Source: Betaproteobacteria bacterium
GTDB lineage: Bacteria > Pseudomonadota > Gammaproteobacteria > Burkholderiales > SG8-41
Assembly: GCA_028291945.1 (NCBI GenBank)
Contig: JAQGNH010000141.1
Span: forward strand, 1-64,000
Length of the DNA: 64,000 nt
Direction: 5' to 3'
In this document: piece after piece, positions 34,610 through 43,366 of the stretch
Position numbering within the stretch: the stretch's first letter is position 1
How the letters are laid out: each line of letters starts with the position of its first letter
Position numbers and translations under genes: made by a program
The notes under the pieces: model-generated
Told to the model about the DNA's origin: nothing
Database searches by the model: none
What the model saw: the letters and a program-made list of their open reading frames with translations, nothing else

Positions 34610-35587
34610 ATGCATCACGGAAGGTTCAAGCTCGAGCGCGCTGTGTTTGCAGCGCTCGTGGCAGCGCTATCGACGACAGCGGGCGCACAATCGTATCCAG
34701 CTAAGCCCATTCGGCTGGTGGTGCCCCTCGCGCCTGGTGGCGGGGGCGATATTGTGGCGCGGATCATCGGGCAAAAAATATCCGAGCCGCTGGGTCAGGC
34801 TGTAATCGTCGACAACCGCCCTGGCGGTTCCACCATCATCGGCACCGAGCTGGTCGCCCGTTCCGCACCCGACGGCTACACGCTCGTCATGGCTACGAGC
34901 AGTCACGGCATCAACCCGAGCCTTTACAAGCTGCCGTTCGATCCCATCAAGGATTTCACGCCGGTGTGCTTCTTCGCGACTTCGCCGATGATGCTCACGG
35001 TGCATCCGAACGTGCCGGCGAAGACGGTCAAAGATTTGATCGCGGTCGCAAAAGCAAACCCCGGCAAGCTCAACTACGCCTCGAGCGGAACCGCTAGCAT
35101 CGTGCACCTCGCGGGCGAGCTCTTCAACGTAAGCGCAGGCGTGAAGACCGTGCACATTCCGTATAAAGGGACCGGCCCGGCTCTGAACGATCTGCTCGGC
35201 GGTCAGATCGATATGATGTTCGCGAGCCCGGTGCCGACGATCCCGCATGTGAAAGCCGGCAAACTGCGCGCGATCGCCATGGCGAGCACGCAGCGCTCAC
35301 CTGCCATGCCCGATCTACCGACGGTCGCGGAAGGCGGCTTGCCGGGCTTCGAAGCGGCTACGTATTTCATCGTTCTCGGGCCGGCGAACATGCCCGCCGC
35401 GGTCGTGAGCAGGCTCAATGGCGAAATGATCAAGGCGGCGCAGCTTCCCGACGTCAATGAGCGCCTCTCGACGCAGGGTGCAACCGTCGTCGGCGGCACG
35501 CCTCAGCAGGCGCTCGCGCATATCGAAACGGAAATCGCGCGCTGGGCCAAAGTCGTCAAGGCCGCAGGCGTGAAAGGCGAACAGTGA
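34610..35587 (+). CDS. TctC/Bug-family receptor
   Basis: A 325-residue receptor with the signal peptide ending at AGA (24-26), then QSYPAKPIRLVVPLAPGGGGD. APDGYTLVM and IPYKGTGPALNDLL are present. A GAAGGAGGAGAG site precedes the ATG. It follows the CoA-ligase pair by 23 bases, and its stop overlaps the GTG of the next receptor. This receptor and the next are the first two of three in the operon. Confidence 0.92.
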   Translation: MHHGRFKLERAVFAALVAALSTTAGAQSYPAKPIRLVVPLAPGGGGDIVARIIGQKISEPLGQAVIVDNRPGGSTIIGTELVARSAPDGYTLVMATSSHGINPSLYKLPFDPIKDFTPVCFFATSPMMLTVHPNVPAKTVKDLIAVAKANPGKLNYASSGTASIVHLAGELFNVSAGVKTVHIPYKGTGPALNDLLGGQIDMMFASPVPTIPHVKAGKLRAIAMASTQRSPAMPDLPTVAEGGLPGFEAATYFIVLGPANMPAAVVSRLNGEMIKAAQLPDVNERLSTQGATVVGGTPQQALAHIETEIARWAKVVKAAGVKGEQ

Positions 35588-36627
35588 CAGTAGAACAGGC
35601 CCGTGCGGCACCGATCGCGCTGCGTTGCAGGTCAAAGATCGTCGTCACCGTTGCTCTTACGGCCGCACTCTCCGACGCGGGATTTCGAACGAACGATGCG
35701 CGGGCCCAAGGCGCGCCTTCGCAAGGCGCGGCTTATCCCAGCAAGGCGATGCGACTTATCGTGCCCTTCCCTGCCGGCGGTGGCGCCGACTTCATCGCAC
35801 GCCTGTTTGCACCGAAGCTGAACGAAAGCCTGGGCCAGCCGGTAATCGTCGAGAACAGGCCGGGGGCGAGCACGATCATCGGCGGCGATCTCGTCGCGAA
35901 GGCCGCGCCTGACGCTCACACGCTGTTCATGGCCACGTTTACCAACGCGGTCAATCCTGCGTTGCATCCCAAAATGCCGTGGGACATCACGCGCGACCTT
36001 GCGCCGGTGTCGCTGCTTTCGACCGCCTCCTATACGCTTGCCGTTCACCCGTCATTGCCGGTGAAGTCGCCCCGCGAGCTCGTCGCTTTTGCGAAAGCGC
36101 GTCCCGGGCAGCTCAATTTCGCCTCAGCCGGAAACGGCGCGCCGGGTCATCTCGCGGGCGAGCTTCTGAATACGGTCGCGAACATCAAGATCGTTCACGT
36201 TCCGTACAAAGGGCTTGCGCCAGCGCTGACCGACGTGCTCGGCGGACAGGTGCCGATCACGTTCGGAAACAACATTGCAACGGTCCCCCATCTGAACAGT
36301 GGCCGGCTGCGCGCCCTGGGCGTGACGAGCGCTGCGCGCTCGCGTCTGATGCCCGCAGTCCCAACGATGATCGAAGGCGGTTTGCCTGACTTCATCGTGG
36401 TCGGCTGGTACGCGATATACGCGACGGCCGGCTCGCCACAGGCGGCGATTGCAAAGCTGCACGCGGAGCTCGCGCGGCTGGTGCGCGATCCGGACGTGCA
36501 GCGGCGGCTCACGAGTGACGGCAGCGACCCCGTCGGCAGCACGCCGGCCGAGCTCGCATCGTTTGTTCGAGCTGAAATCGACAAGTGGACGAAGGTCGTG
36601 AAGAGCGCTGGATTGCAAGCCGACTAG
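35584..36627 (+). CDS. TctC/Bug-family receptor
   Basis: This 347-residue receptor starts with GTG at 35584, overlapping the previous stop. Its N-terminal region is longer than usual: a hydrophobic core around 19-31 and a likely cut at ARA (39-41), with a short linker before YPSKAMRLIVPFPAGGGAD. The DGYTLL block is changed to APDAHTLFM. It differs from its upstream neighbour throughout, so the pair is an old duplication or two independent receptors. Confidence 0.9.
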   Translation: MTVEQARAAPIALRCRSKIVVTVALTAALSDAGFRTNDARAQGAPSQGAAYPSKAMRLIVPFPAGGGADFIARLFAPKLNESLGQPVIVENRPGASTIIGGDLVAKAAPDAHTLFMATFTNAVNPALHPKMPWDITRDLAPVSLLSTASYTLAVHPSLPVKSPRELVAFAKARPGQLNFASAGNGAPGHLAGELLNTVANIKIVHVPYKGLAPALTDVLGGQVPITFGNNIATVPHLNSGRLRALGVTSAARSRLMPAVPTMIEGGLPDFIVVGWYAIYATAGSPQAAIAKLHAELARLVRDPDVQRRLTSDGSDPVGSTPAELASFVRAEIDKWTKVVKSAGLQAD

Positions 36628-36636
36628 GACAACAGA

Positions 36637-37479
36637 ATGCCGTATCTCCAACGCAGCGGAAAGCCGACCCTCCATTACGAGCTCGACGATTACACCGACC
36701 CTTGGCGTAACGCTCCTGTCATGGTCCTTCAGCATGGATTCAGCAGGTCTTCGCGATTCTGGTATTCGTGGGTCCCTTATCTCAGCCGTTTCTATCGCGT
36801 GATACGCCCGGACTTGCGCGGACTCGGCCAGTCGGCGCGCGATCTCGATCTGCAGCACGATCTCGGGCTCGAGCACTATCTCGACGACCTCGCTGCCATC
36901 GCGCACGCAGTCGGCGCCGAGAGCATCCATTACTGCGGGGAGTCTTTCGGCGGAATCCTCGGTCTTGCGCTCGCCGCCGAGCGGCCGCGGCTCTTTCGAA
37001 CGCTCAGCGTGATCTCCGCGCCGACCTTCATCAGCGATCACGATAAAGAGAGCACCACATACGGCCACGGCTCGCGCGTCGAGGCGTTGCGCAAGATGGG
37101 CGCCCGCGAATGGGCCAAAGCTTCCAATTCGGGCCGACGTTTTCCAGCCGATGCCGACCCGGGTTTGCTCGAGTGGTACGTCGACGAGATGGGCAAGTCC
37201 GACGTGGAAGTCCTGGTTGCGATGTTCGCGTGGGTTTCGAACTTCAGCACCGTTCCCTATCTCTCGAGAATCGAGGCACCCGTGCTGGGCCTCTACCCTT
37301 CTCAGGGGCCGATCACCGAAGACACGCAGATACGGATGCTGGAGGAGGCGATCAAGGACATCCGAATCGTTCGGATGCCGTCGAGATATCACTGCATCGC
37401 CACATTACAGCCGGCTGCCTGCGCCACGTCCGTGCTGCATTTCGCCGCGCAGTATGACGGTATTCCCTGCCGCGAATGA
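36637..37479 (+). CDS. Alpha/beta hydrolase
   Basis: This cytoplasmic hydrolase of 280 residues has the oxyanion loop HGF (33-35), the nucleophile elbow G-E-S103-F-G and a late histidine (H252 in SRYHCIATL). The cap region is rich in Trp and Tyr. Relatives cleave esters, C-C bonds in ring-fission products or acyl-CoA. It lies 9 bases after the receptor gene and 25 before the next, so it belongs to the operon that starts with the CoA ligase. The substrate is unknown. Confidence 0.85.
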   Translation: MPYLQRSGKPTLHYELDDYTDPWRNAPVMVLQHGFSRSSRFWYSWVPYLSRFYRVIRPDLRGLGQSARDLDLQHDLGLEHYLDDLAAIAHAVGAESIHYCGESFGGILGLALAAERPRLFRTLSVISAPTFISDHDKESTTYGHGSRVEALRKMGAREWAKASNSGRRFPADADPGLLEWYVDEMGKSDVEVLVAMFAWVSNFSTVPYLSRIEAPVLGLYPSQGPITEDTQIRMLEEAIKDIRIVRMPSRYHCIATLQPAACATSVLHFAAQYDGIPCRE

Positions 37480-37504
37480 GGGCACTGCGTTGAAAGGAAA
37501 CTCG

Positions 37505-38491
37505 ATGTCCGCCTTCTGGATGGGTCGCATGCTGTTCGTCGCTCTGGCGTCCGCGTCTGCCGCGCTCCCTGCGCGCACGCACGCAGCCGATTCTTATCCC
37601 AACCGTCCGATACGCCTGATCGTGCCGTTCGCGCCCGGAGGCAGCAACGACATCCTTGCACGGACGTTGGCGCAGCGACTCACGAGCCGCTTCGGCCAGA
37701 CAGTGGTCGTCGACAACCGCGCGGGTGCGGGCGGCATTATCGGAGTCGAAACCACGGCCCGCTCAGCGCCGGACGGATATTCCCTCGTGATGGGACATAT
37801 CGGCACGCACGCGGTGAACCCGGCGCTCTATAAGAGCCTGCCGTATGACGCGGCGCGCGACTTCACGCCGGTCGCGCCCGTCGCGTCGTCTCCCAACATC
37901 CTGCTCGTGCATCCCAGCGTCGCTGCGTCGAGCGTGAAAGAGCTCGTGGTGCTCGCGCGCAGCAAGCCGGCACAGCTCAACTACGCGTCGGGCGGCATCG
38001 GAGGATCGACGCACTTGTCCGCCGAGCTGTTCAAGATGATGACGGGAACCGATTTCGTTCACGTGCCCTACAAAGGCGGCGGACCCGCGCTGACCGCCAT
38101 CATTGCGGGCGACGTCGCGATGTTGTTCAACAATATCGTTTCCGCGATGCCCTACGTGAAGTCAGGCAAAGTGCGTGCGCTGGGCATTACGAGCCGACAG
38201 CGGTCTACCGCAATGACTGAGGTGCCCACCCTCGCGGAAGCTGGAGTGCCGGGTTACGAAGTCGTGTCGTGGTACGGCGTGCTCGGGCCGGCGGGCATGC
38301 CATCGGCGGTGGTCCTGCGATTGAACATCGCCATCACGGCCGTCATGACCTCGGAAGAGATGAGAACACGCCTTGCCGCGGAAGGTGTCGACATCATGAA
38401 AGCTTCGCCGGGAGAGTTCGCCGAGTACGTCAAGAACGAAATCGCCAAATGGGGCAAGGTCATCCGGCAGGCGGGAATACGGGCAGATTGA
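37505..38491 (+). CDS. TctC/Bug-family receptor
   Basis: A 328-residue receptor. The ATG at 37505 follows GAAAGGAAA and gives a signal peptide ending at THA (25-27), then ADSYPNRPIRLIVPFAPGGSND. APDGYSLVM and VPYKGGGPALTAII are present. A much longer frame upstream (from 37151) overlaps the hydrolase gene and is not real. Its stop overlaps a possible start of the GntR regulator (TGATG). Confidence 0.91.
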   Translation: MSAFWMGRMLFVALASASAALPARTHAADSYPNRPIRLIVPFAPGGSNDILARTLAQRLTSRFGQTVVVDNRAGAGGIIGVETTARSAPDGYSLVMGHIGTHAVNPALYKSLPYDAARDFTPVAPVASSPNILLVHPSVAASSVKELVVLARSKPAQLNYASGGIGGSTHLSAELFKMMTGTDFVHVPYKGGGPALTAIIAGDVAMLFNNIVSAMPYVKSGKVRALGITSRQRSTAMTEVPTLAEAGVPGYEVVSWYGVLGPAGMPSAVVLRLNIAITAVMTSEEMRTRLAAEGVDIMKASPGEFAEYVKNEIAKWGKVIRQAGIRAD

Positions 38492-38526
38492 TGATACCCG
38501 CCGGCGAGCCAGTACAATCGGCCCCT

Positions 38527-39216
38527 ATGGATTTCAAGACCAAGGAGGAGTACGTCGCCGAGTTCCTGCGCGAAGGCATACTCTCCGGCCGCTTTCCGCG
38601 CGGCGCCCGCCTGAAGCAGGCCGACATCGCAGAACAACTCAAACTCAGCATTACGCCCGTGCGCGAGGCCTTCCGGATTCTCGAAGCTGAAGGATACGTG
38701 CTGAACGAGACACACCGCGGCGTCGTCGTCGCGCCGTTCGATGCCTCAGCCACACGCGAGATCAACGATTTGCGGATGCTGCTCGAAAGCCGCCTCGTGC
38801 TTGCAGCGATGGAACAGATCACGCCGCAGAATTACGCGGAACTGGGCAAGCTTCAGCGCGAGTTCGAAGACGCCGAGGCCCGGGAAGATCGCGAGGCGGT
38901 GCGCGCGCTGAATTACCGTTTCCACCGTCAGCTCTACGCGCTCGCAGGACAGCCGCAGACGTTACATTTCGTGCAGGTACTCTGGGCGAAGTATCCATTC
39001 GATCTCATCAACCTGATCGGCGGTCGGGCGGGCCGCGCCGCAGCCGAACATCGGCGGCTGCTGAAGGCGATGAAGGCCGGCGACAGGAAAACAGTTATGA
39101 GCGCGCTCCGCGAGCACATCGATGCAGGATGGCGTGAGCTGCAGGCGCATCTTGCAAAGCAATCGCCCGCGCCAGTCATGGTCGGTCAGAAAAGAAAGCG
39201 AGCGGCTGTGGAATAG
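38527..39216 (+). CDS. GntR-family transcriptional regulator (FadR/FCD type)
   Basis: The 229-residue protein has a winged-helix N-terminal domain (ILSGRFPRGARLKQADIAEQLKLSITPVREAFRILEAEGYV). Its all-helical FCD effector domain has LNYRFHRQLY, whose histidine usually binds a metal, and a late EHRRLLKAM. FCD regulators commonly sense organic acids. The start could also be the ATG at 38491, which overlaps the receptor stop and would add 12 residues. It is the last gene of the operon upstream and lies just before the selenoprotein gene, so it may control either. Confidence 0.86.
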   Translation: MDFKTKEEYVAEFLREGILSGRFPRGARLKQADIAEQLKLSITPVREAFRILEAEGYVLNETHRGVVVAPFDASATREINDLRMLLESRLVLAAMEQITPQNYAELGKLQREFEDAEAREDREAVRALNYRFHRQLYALAGQPQTLHFVQVLWAKYPFDLINLIGGRAGRAAAEHRRLLKAMKAGDRKTVMSALREHIDAGWRELQAHLAKQSPAPVMVGQKRKRAAVE

Positions 39217-39311
39217 CACCTCGCGCCGCTGGCGTGCGTGCGGTGCCCCTTCCAACACTTACATCTGTCGATCAGTTCGAACGATTCAGCATTGCAGCAA
39301 GGAGAACGGCA

Positions 39312-41045
39312 ATGAATGCACCGGAACCCCGGTACGAAGTCGTGTGGCCTCTCGGTAAATCACATTGGGACAAGCGGGCTCTGAGTCCCGGCATCGGCGA
39401 TCTCAACGGCAAGACGATCGGCGAAGTGTGGGACCGCGTGTTCCGCGGTGAAGAGATATTCCCTGCGATACGCGAGGCATTGAAAAAACGCTTTCCGCGC
39501 GTGTGCTTCGTCGAATACGACACGTTCGGGGACACGCACGGGGTGCATCAGAAACAGGTGTTGGCCGACATGCCGGCGCTCTTGCGCAGGCATGAAGTCG
39601 ATGCCGTGATCTCAGGCGTCGGCGCCTGAGGCGCCTGCACGCCCGCCGTGTTGCGGGCGAGTGCAGCGATCGAGCGCGCGGGATTCCCGACGGTGTCGCT
39701 GGTTTCGACGGGCTTTCTGAAACAGGCCGAGGTCGTCGCGCGCGGACTCGGGATCGACGACTTGAAAATCGCACATTATCCCGGCACGCCGATGGTCGAC
39801 AGCCGCGAAGAATTACGCACCAAAGTCGAGCGCGACCTGCTGCCGCAGATCATCGAAGGGCTCACGAGCGGCCGCACAGCCGAGCGCAAGCGCGACGCTG
39901 CGCGTGAGCCCACGCCGCGCGACATCGTTTTCAGTGGCACGCTGGAGGAGGTCAACGACAAGTTCTACGCGGAGATGTGGACGGACGGCATGCCGGTGTT
40001 CCCGCCCACCGTCGCGCACGTCGAGCGCTTCCTGCGCTACACCGACCGCGCCCCTGAGGAAGTGATTGGCGTGTGCCCGCCTGATAATCGTGAAGCGACC
40101 GTCTGGAACATCGCTCTCACCGGTGTGATGGCGGGGTGCCGTCCGGAGTACATGCCGCTGCTCGTTGCGGTGGTCGAAGCGATCACGGATCCCGAGTTCA
40201 GGGTGCAGGATGCGGGCTCCACGCCCGGTTGGGAGCCGCTGATCACGGTGAGTGGACCGATTGCGAGCGAGCTCGATTTCAACAGCGGTGCGAGCGTGAT
40301 GCGCGTCGGACGCCGAGCGAACAGCACCGTCGGGCGCTTTCTGAGGTTAATCCTGCGGAACATGGCGGGCTTTCGTTTCGCGCCAGGCGCCGGGGACAAA
40401 GGCAGCATCGCGCAGAATTTCTTCGTCGCCCTCGCCGAGAACGAAGCGGCGTGTACGGAGATCGGCTGGGCCCCCTACTCCGTCGATCGCGGTTTCGACG
40501 CAGGCGCCAACGTGGTGACGGTCCAGAGCGTCGTCAGCGTGAGCCCGCCGATCTACACCGGAAGCGACGATCCCGCGGAGCACGCGCGTGTGCTCGCCGA
40601 AGTCATCGGGCAAAGCTGTGGATACTGGTCGCCCGTCGCCATGGCGTATGCGAAAAACAATCCGCTGATCGTGATGGGGCCTAGCATCGCCAAAGTATTC
40701 GCGGATCATGGCTGGAGCAAAGATCGGATCCGGCAATATCTCCATGAAAACGTCTGGATCGCGGCCGACGATGCCGAGCGCTACGCCTATTACATCGGAT
40801 TAACCGGTTTCAAGCTCAAAGACCAGGTCGGCAAAGGTTTGCTGCCAGCCGAGTACTGCGCATCCGAAGACCCCAAGCGCCGCGTGCGCGTGTTCATGAG
40901 ACCGGAATGGATCGGTATCGTCGTTGCGGGCGATAGCGGCCGCAACCAGTCAAAAGCGTACTGCAGCAATCACACGCAAGGCCCGCCTGTGAGTCGTGAA
41001 GTGAAGCTGCCTCGCAACTGGAACGAGCTGCGGACACGGCACTGA
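39312..41045 (+). CDS. UGSC-family selenoprotein fused to a conserved partner domain (in-frame UGA = Sec106)
   Basis: One frame runs from the ATG at 39312 (after AAGGAGA) to 41045, broken only by TGA at 39627-39629. Reading TGA as selenocysteine gives a 577-residue protein with the redox motif U106-G-A-C109 in ISGVGA-U-GACTPAV. Both flanks are conserved in style with the second UGSC gene at 43367, and a SECIS-like hairpin follows the codon. Residues 1-200 form the UGSC domain. Residues about 205-577 match the separate partner protein at 43900 (W-x-D-G-M/L-P-V-F/I-P-P-T and GVMAGC-PEYMP). A gene caller would split this into two frames (39312-39629 and 39648-41045). The function is unknown; a thiol/selenol redox step is likely. 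Confidence 0.85.
39635..39666 (+). promoter_or_regulatory. Bacterial SECIS-like hairpin after the UGA at 39627
   Basis: A 7-bp stem (CGCCCGC 39640-39646 with GCGGGCG 39653-39659) has a six-base loop, CGTGTT. A two-base bulge and a 5-bp lower stem (CTGCA with TGCAG) follow. The loop G at 39648 is 19 bases after the UGA, within the known bacterial range of about 16-37, and a U follows it. It is translated as part of the coding region. Confidence 0.7.
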
Positions 41046-41065
41046 AGGAACGAGAGGAGAACGCA

Positions 41066-42046
41066 TTGAGGACCGCTTTAAACATCTGCAGCTTCGTTGC
41101 GCTTGCGGCAGCCTGCGCCGACACGACTGTCGCTCACGCGCAGTCGTATCCGCAAAAGCCTGTGCGCTTCGTCGTGCCGTTCGCCGCTGGAGGCGCCGGC
41201 GATATCTTCGCACGCACGATCGCTCAGAAGCTCAGCGAATCTTTCGGATATCAGGTGATCGTCGACAACCGTCCGGGCGCTAACGGCATTATCGGAATGG
41301 AAATGGTCGCCAAATCGCCGCCCGACGGCTACACCATCGTGATGGGCAATTCTGCGCCTATGGTTCTCAACCCGAGCCTCTACGCCAAGCTGCCATACGA
41401 TCCGATCAAGGATTACGCGCCGGTCACGCAAGGTACGCTCTATCAGTACATCCTGATCGTGCACCCATCGATCCCGGCGCGCTCCGTCGCGGAGCTCGTG
41501 AAGCTCGCCAAATCGCAGCCGGGCAAGCTTCAGTACGGCTCGTCCGGTCCGGGCGGCGCCAACCATCTAGCAGGTGAGATGTTCAAGCGGGTCGCAGGCG
41601 TGAACATCGTGCACGTGCCATTCAAGGGGAGCGCGCCGGCGCTTGCCGACGTTCTCGGCGGACAGATCTCGATGATGTTCGACACCATCGTGACGACTAT
41701 GCCGCAACTGCAGGCCGCCAAGGTGCGCGCGCTAGCCGTGACCGGAACCAAACGCGCGCCGCAAACGCCCGACGTGCAGACGCTGCGCGAGCTTGGATAC
41801 GCCGGTTACGAAGTGACTTCGTGGCAGGCGATACTCGCGCCTGCGAATACGCCGCGGGTGATCGTCGACCGGCTGTATCAGGAGACCGTCAAGGCGCTGA
41901 AGATGCCCGACGTCATCGAGCGCCTTGCCACGAAAGGCGGCAACGAGCTCGTAGGGAACACACCCGACGAGTTCGCGAAAGTCATCCGCAGCGAGCTCGC
42001 GCTGTACGCAAGAGTCATCAAAGAAGCGAACATAAGACTGGATTGA
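41066..42046 (+). CDS. TctC/Bug-family receptor
   Basis: This 326-residue receptor starts with TTG after GAGAGGAGAA, 20 bases beyond the fused selenoprotein. The signal peptide ends at AHA (23-25), then QSYPQKPVRFVVPFAAGGAGD. PPDGYTIVM and VPFKGSAPALADVL are present. Close linkage suggests its ligand is handled by the selenoprotein system. Confidence 0.91.
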   Translation: MRTALNICSFVALAAACADTTVAHAQSYPQKPVRFVVPFAAGGAGDIFARTIAQKLSESFGYQVIVDNRPGANGIIGMEMVAKSPPDGYTIVMGNSAPMVLNPSLYAKLPYDPIKDYAPVTQGTLYQYILIVHPSIPARSVAELVKLAKSQPGKLQYGSSGPGGANHLAGEMFKRVAGVNIVHVPFKGSAPALADVLGGQISMMFDTIVTTMPQLQAAKVRALAVTGTKRAPQTPDVQTLRELGYAGYEVTSWQAILAPANTPRVIVDRLYQETVKALKMPDVIERLATKGGNELVGNTPDEFAKVIRSELALYARVIKEANIRLD

Positions 42047-42054
42047 GGCACAGG

Positions 42055-42117
42055 TTGAAAATATTATTCGTTCCCGGCGACGGCATCGGCCCTGAAATAA
42101 CAGTCTCGAGTGCCTAA
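42055..42117 (+). pseudogene. Remnant of an isopropylmalate/isocitrate dehydrogenase N terminus
   Basis: A 20-codon frame from TTG at 42055, after a GAGG-like site, encodes a peptide with FVPGDGIGPEIT. That is the exact start motif of the isocitrate/isopropylmalate dehydrogenase family. A TAA stops it at 42117 and no continuation is found in any frame. It looks like the stump of a deleted gene left between two receptor genes. A full member of the family is present at 50508-51563. Confidence 0.6.
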
Positions 42118-42154
42118 CAAGAATCCAATCAAAAAGAAATCAGCCGGAGGAGAA

Positions 42155-43132
42155 ATGACGAGAGCTATGTATTACGTTTGCACGCTGCTCGCGAGCGCAG
42201 CTTGTTTGTATGGTGCAGAGGCAAGTGCCCAGCAGTGGCCTAACCGCGCCGTGAGAATCATCGTGCCGTTCCCGCCCGGTCAGGCGGCGGACATCATCAC
42301 GCGCATTGTCGCCGAACGCCTGACGCCGGCGCTCGGCCAGCAGGTCATCGTCGATAACCGGCCCGGGGCAGGCGCAGCCGTGGGCACCGAAATCGGCGCG
42401 AAGTCAGCCCCGGATGGTTACACCTTCGTCGCCGGCGGCAGCGCAGCGCTTGCAATCAATCCCCACCTCTACAAGAAGCTCGGCTACGACACGCCGCGCG
42501 ACTTCGCGCCCGTGACGCAGCTCGTGGACATTGCGATGGTGTTCGTCGTGAATCCCAGCCTCGCGGCGCAGAACCTGAAGGACCTCATCCAGCTCGCTAA
42601 ACAGCGGCCCGGCGAACTGAACTACGGCTCATCGGGCAGCGGAAGCACTTCCCACCTCGTCACGGCCGCCTTGGCTGCACGGGCTGGCATCACCCTCATC
42701 CATGTGCCCTATAAAGGCGCAGTGCAAAGCCTCACCGATCTGATCACGGGGCAGGTGATGCTGGTCGCGGACACACCGCCGACGGTGGTGCCGCACATAC
42801 AGTCGAAAAAAATCCGGCCGATTGCGACGTCGATGTCCAAGCGCATTCCGCAGTTGCCTGACGTGCCTACGGTCGACGAACAAGGCGTCCGCGGTTACAA
42901 CCTCAATACGTGGACGAGCATCGTTGCACCGAAGGCAACCCCGGAAGCCATACTCGACCGCATGAATGCCGAAATCGTCAAAATCATCGCTCAACCGGAA
43001 GTGCAGAAGCGCCTGATCGAAATGGGGTTCATCCCGGTTGGTAACTCGCGCGAACAGTTCGGGACCTTTCTCGCGGCCGAATATTCGAACTGGGCAAAGA
43101 TCGTCCAGGCCTCGGGCGCCAAAGTCGATTAA
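42155..43132 (+). CDS. TctC/Bug-family receptor
   Basis: A 325-residue receptor. The ATG at 42155 follows GGAGGAGAA; an in-frame start at 42110 would add 15 residues before the signal. The signal peptide ends at ASA (23-25), then QQWPNRAVRIIVPFPPGQAAD, where PGQ replaces the usual PGG in the ligand loop. APDGYTFVA and VPYKGAVQSLTDLI follow. Other pocket residues also differ from the receptor just upstream, so the two probably bind different acids. Confidence 0.9.
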   Translation: MTRAMYYVCTLLASAACLYGAEASAQQWPNRAVRIIVPFPPGQAADIITRIVAERLTPALGQQVIVDNRPGAGAAVGTEIGAKSAPDGYTFVAGGSAALAINPHLYKKLGYDTPRDFAPVTQLVDIAMVFVVNPSLAAQNLKDLIQLAKQRPGELNYGSSGSGSTSHLVTAALAARAGITLIHVPYKGAVQSLTDLITGQVMLVADTPPTVVPHIQSKKIRPIATSMSKRIPQLPDVPTVDEQGVRGYNLNTWTSIVAPKATPEAILDRMNAEIVKIIAQPEVQKRLIEMGFIPVGNSREQFGTFLAAEYSNWAKIVQASGAKVD

Positions 43133-43195
43133 ACAAAAAGTCCGCCAGAGAGTGAGCTTTCACCCTGGGACAAGCTGCCTTGTTTACGCGTCCAA

Positions 43196-43228
43196 CCGTT
43201 CACCCTCCGACTCGCTCAGGGCGAACGG
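43196..43228. repeat. REP-like intergenic hairpin
   Basis: CCGTTCACCCT pairs with AGGGCGAACGG with one mismatch around an 11-base loop. It matches the common repeat of the form CCGTTCACCCTGAGC...GAACGG. With the next element it fills much of the 234-base gap before the small UGSC gene. Confidence 0.55.
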
Positions 43229-43266
43229 AGGCCGTCGAGGCATCAGGCGAACGTGATCAACAGAAA

Positions 43267-43300
43267 CCCGTCCGTGGTGAGCCTGTCGAACCATGAACGG
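43267..43300. repeat. REP-like intergenic hairpin
   Basis: CCGTCCGTGGT pairs with ACCATGAACGG with two mismatches around a loop that contains GAGCCTGTCGA. It resembles the frequent repeat of the form CCGTTCGTGGTGAGC...GAACGG. It is a second, related copy 39 bases after the first. Confidence 0.55.
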
Positions 43301-43366
43301 TCGGAAAACATTTTGTTACCCACTCTGATGCAGATGTAATTTGTCCATAAACTCTATGAGGTTGCC

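Noticed and set aside
36124-37392. 422-residue open frame on the minus strand
   Set aside because: It overlaps a receptor gene and a hydrolase gene in antisense, both with clear motifs; it has none.
39627-39629. Ordinary nonsense mutation or pseudogene in the gene from 39312
   Set aside because: The frame continues for more than 460 codons with clear conservation, the codon falls at the UxxC position, a SECIS-like hairpin follows, and a second gene shows the same pattern.
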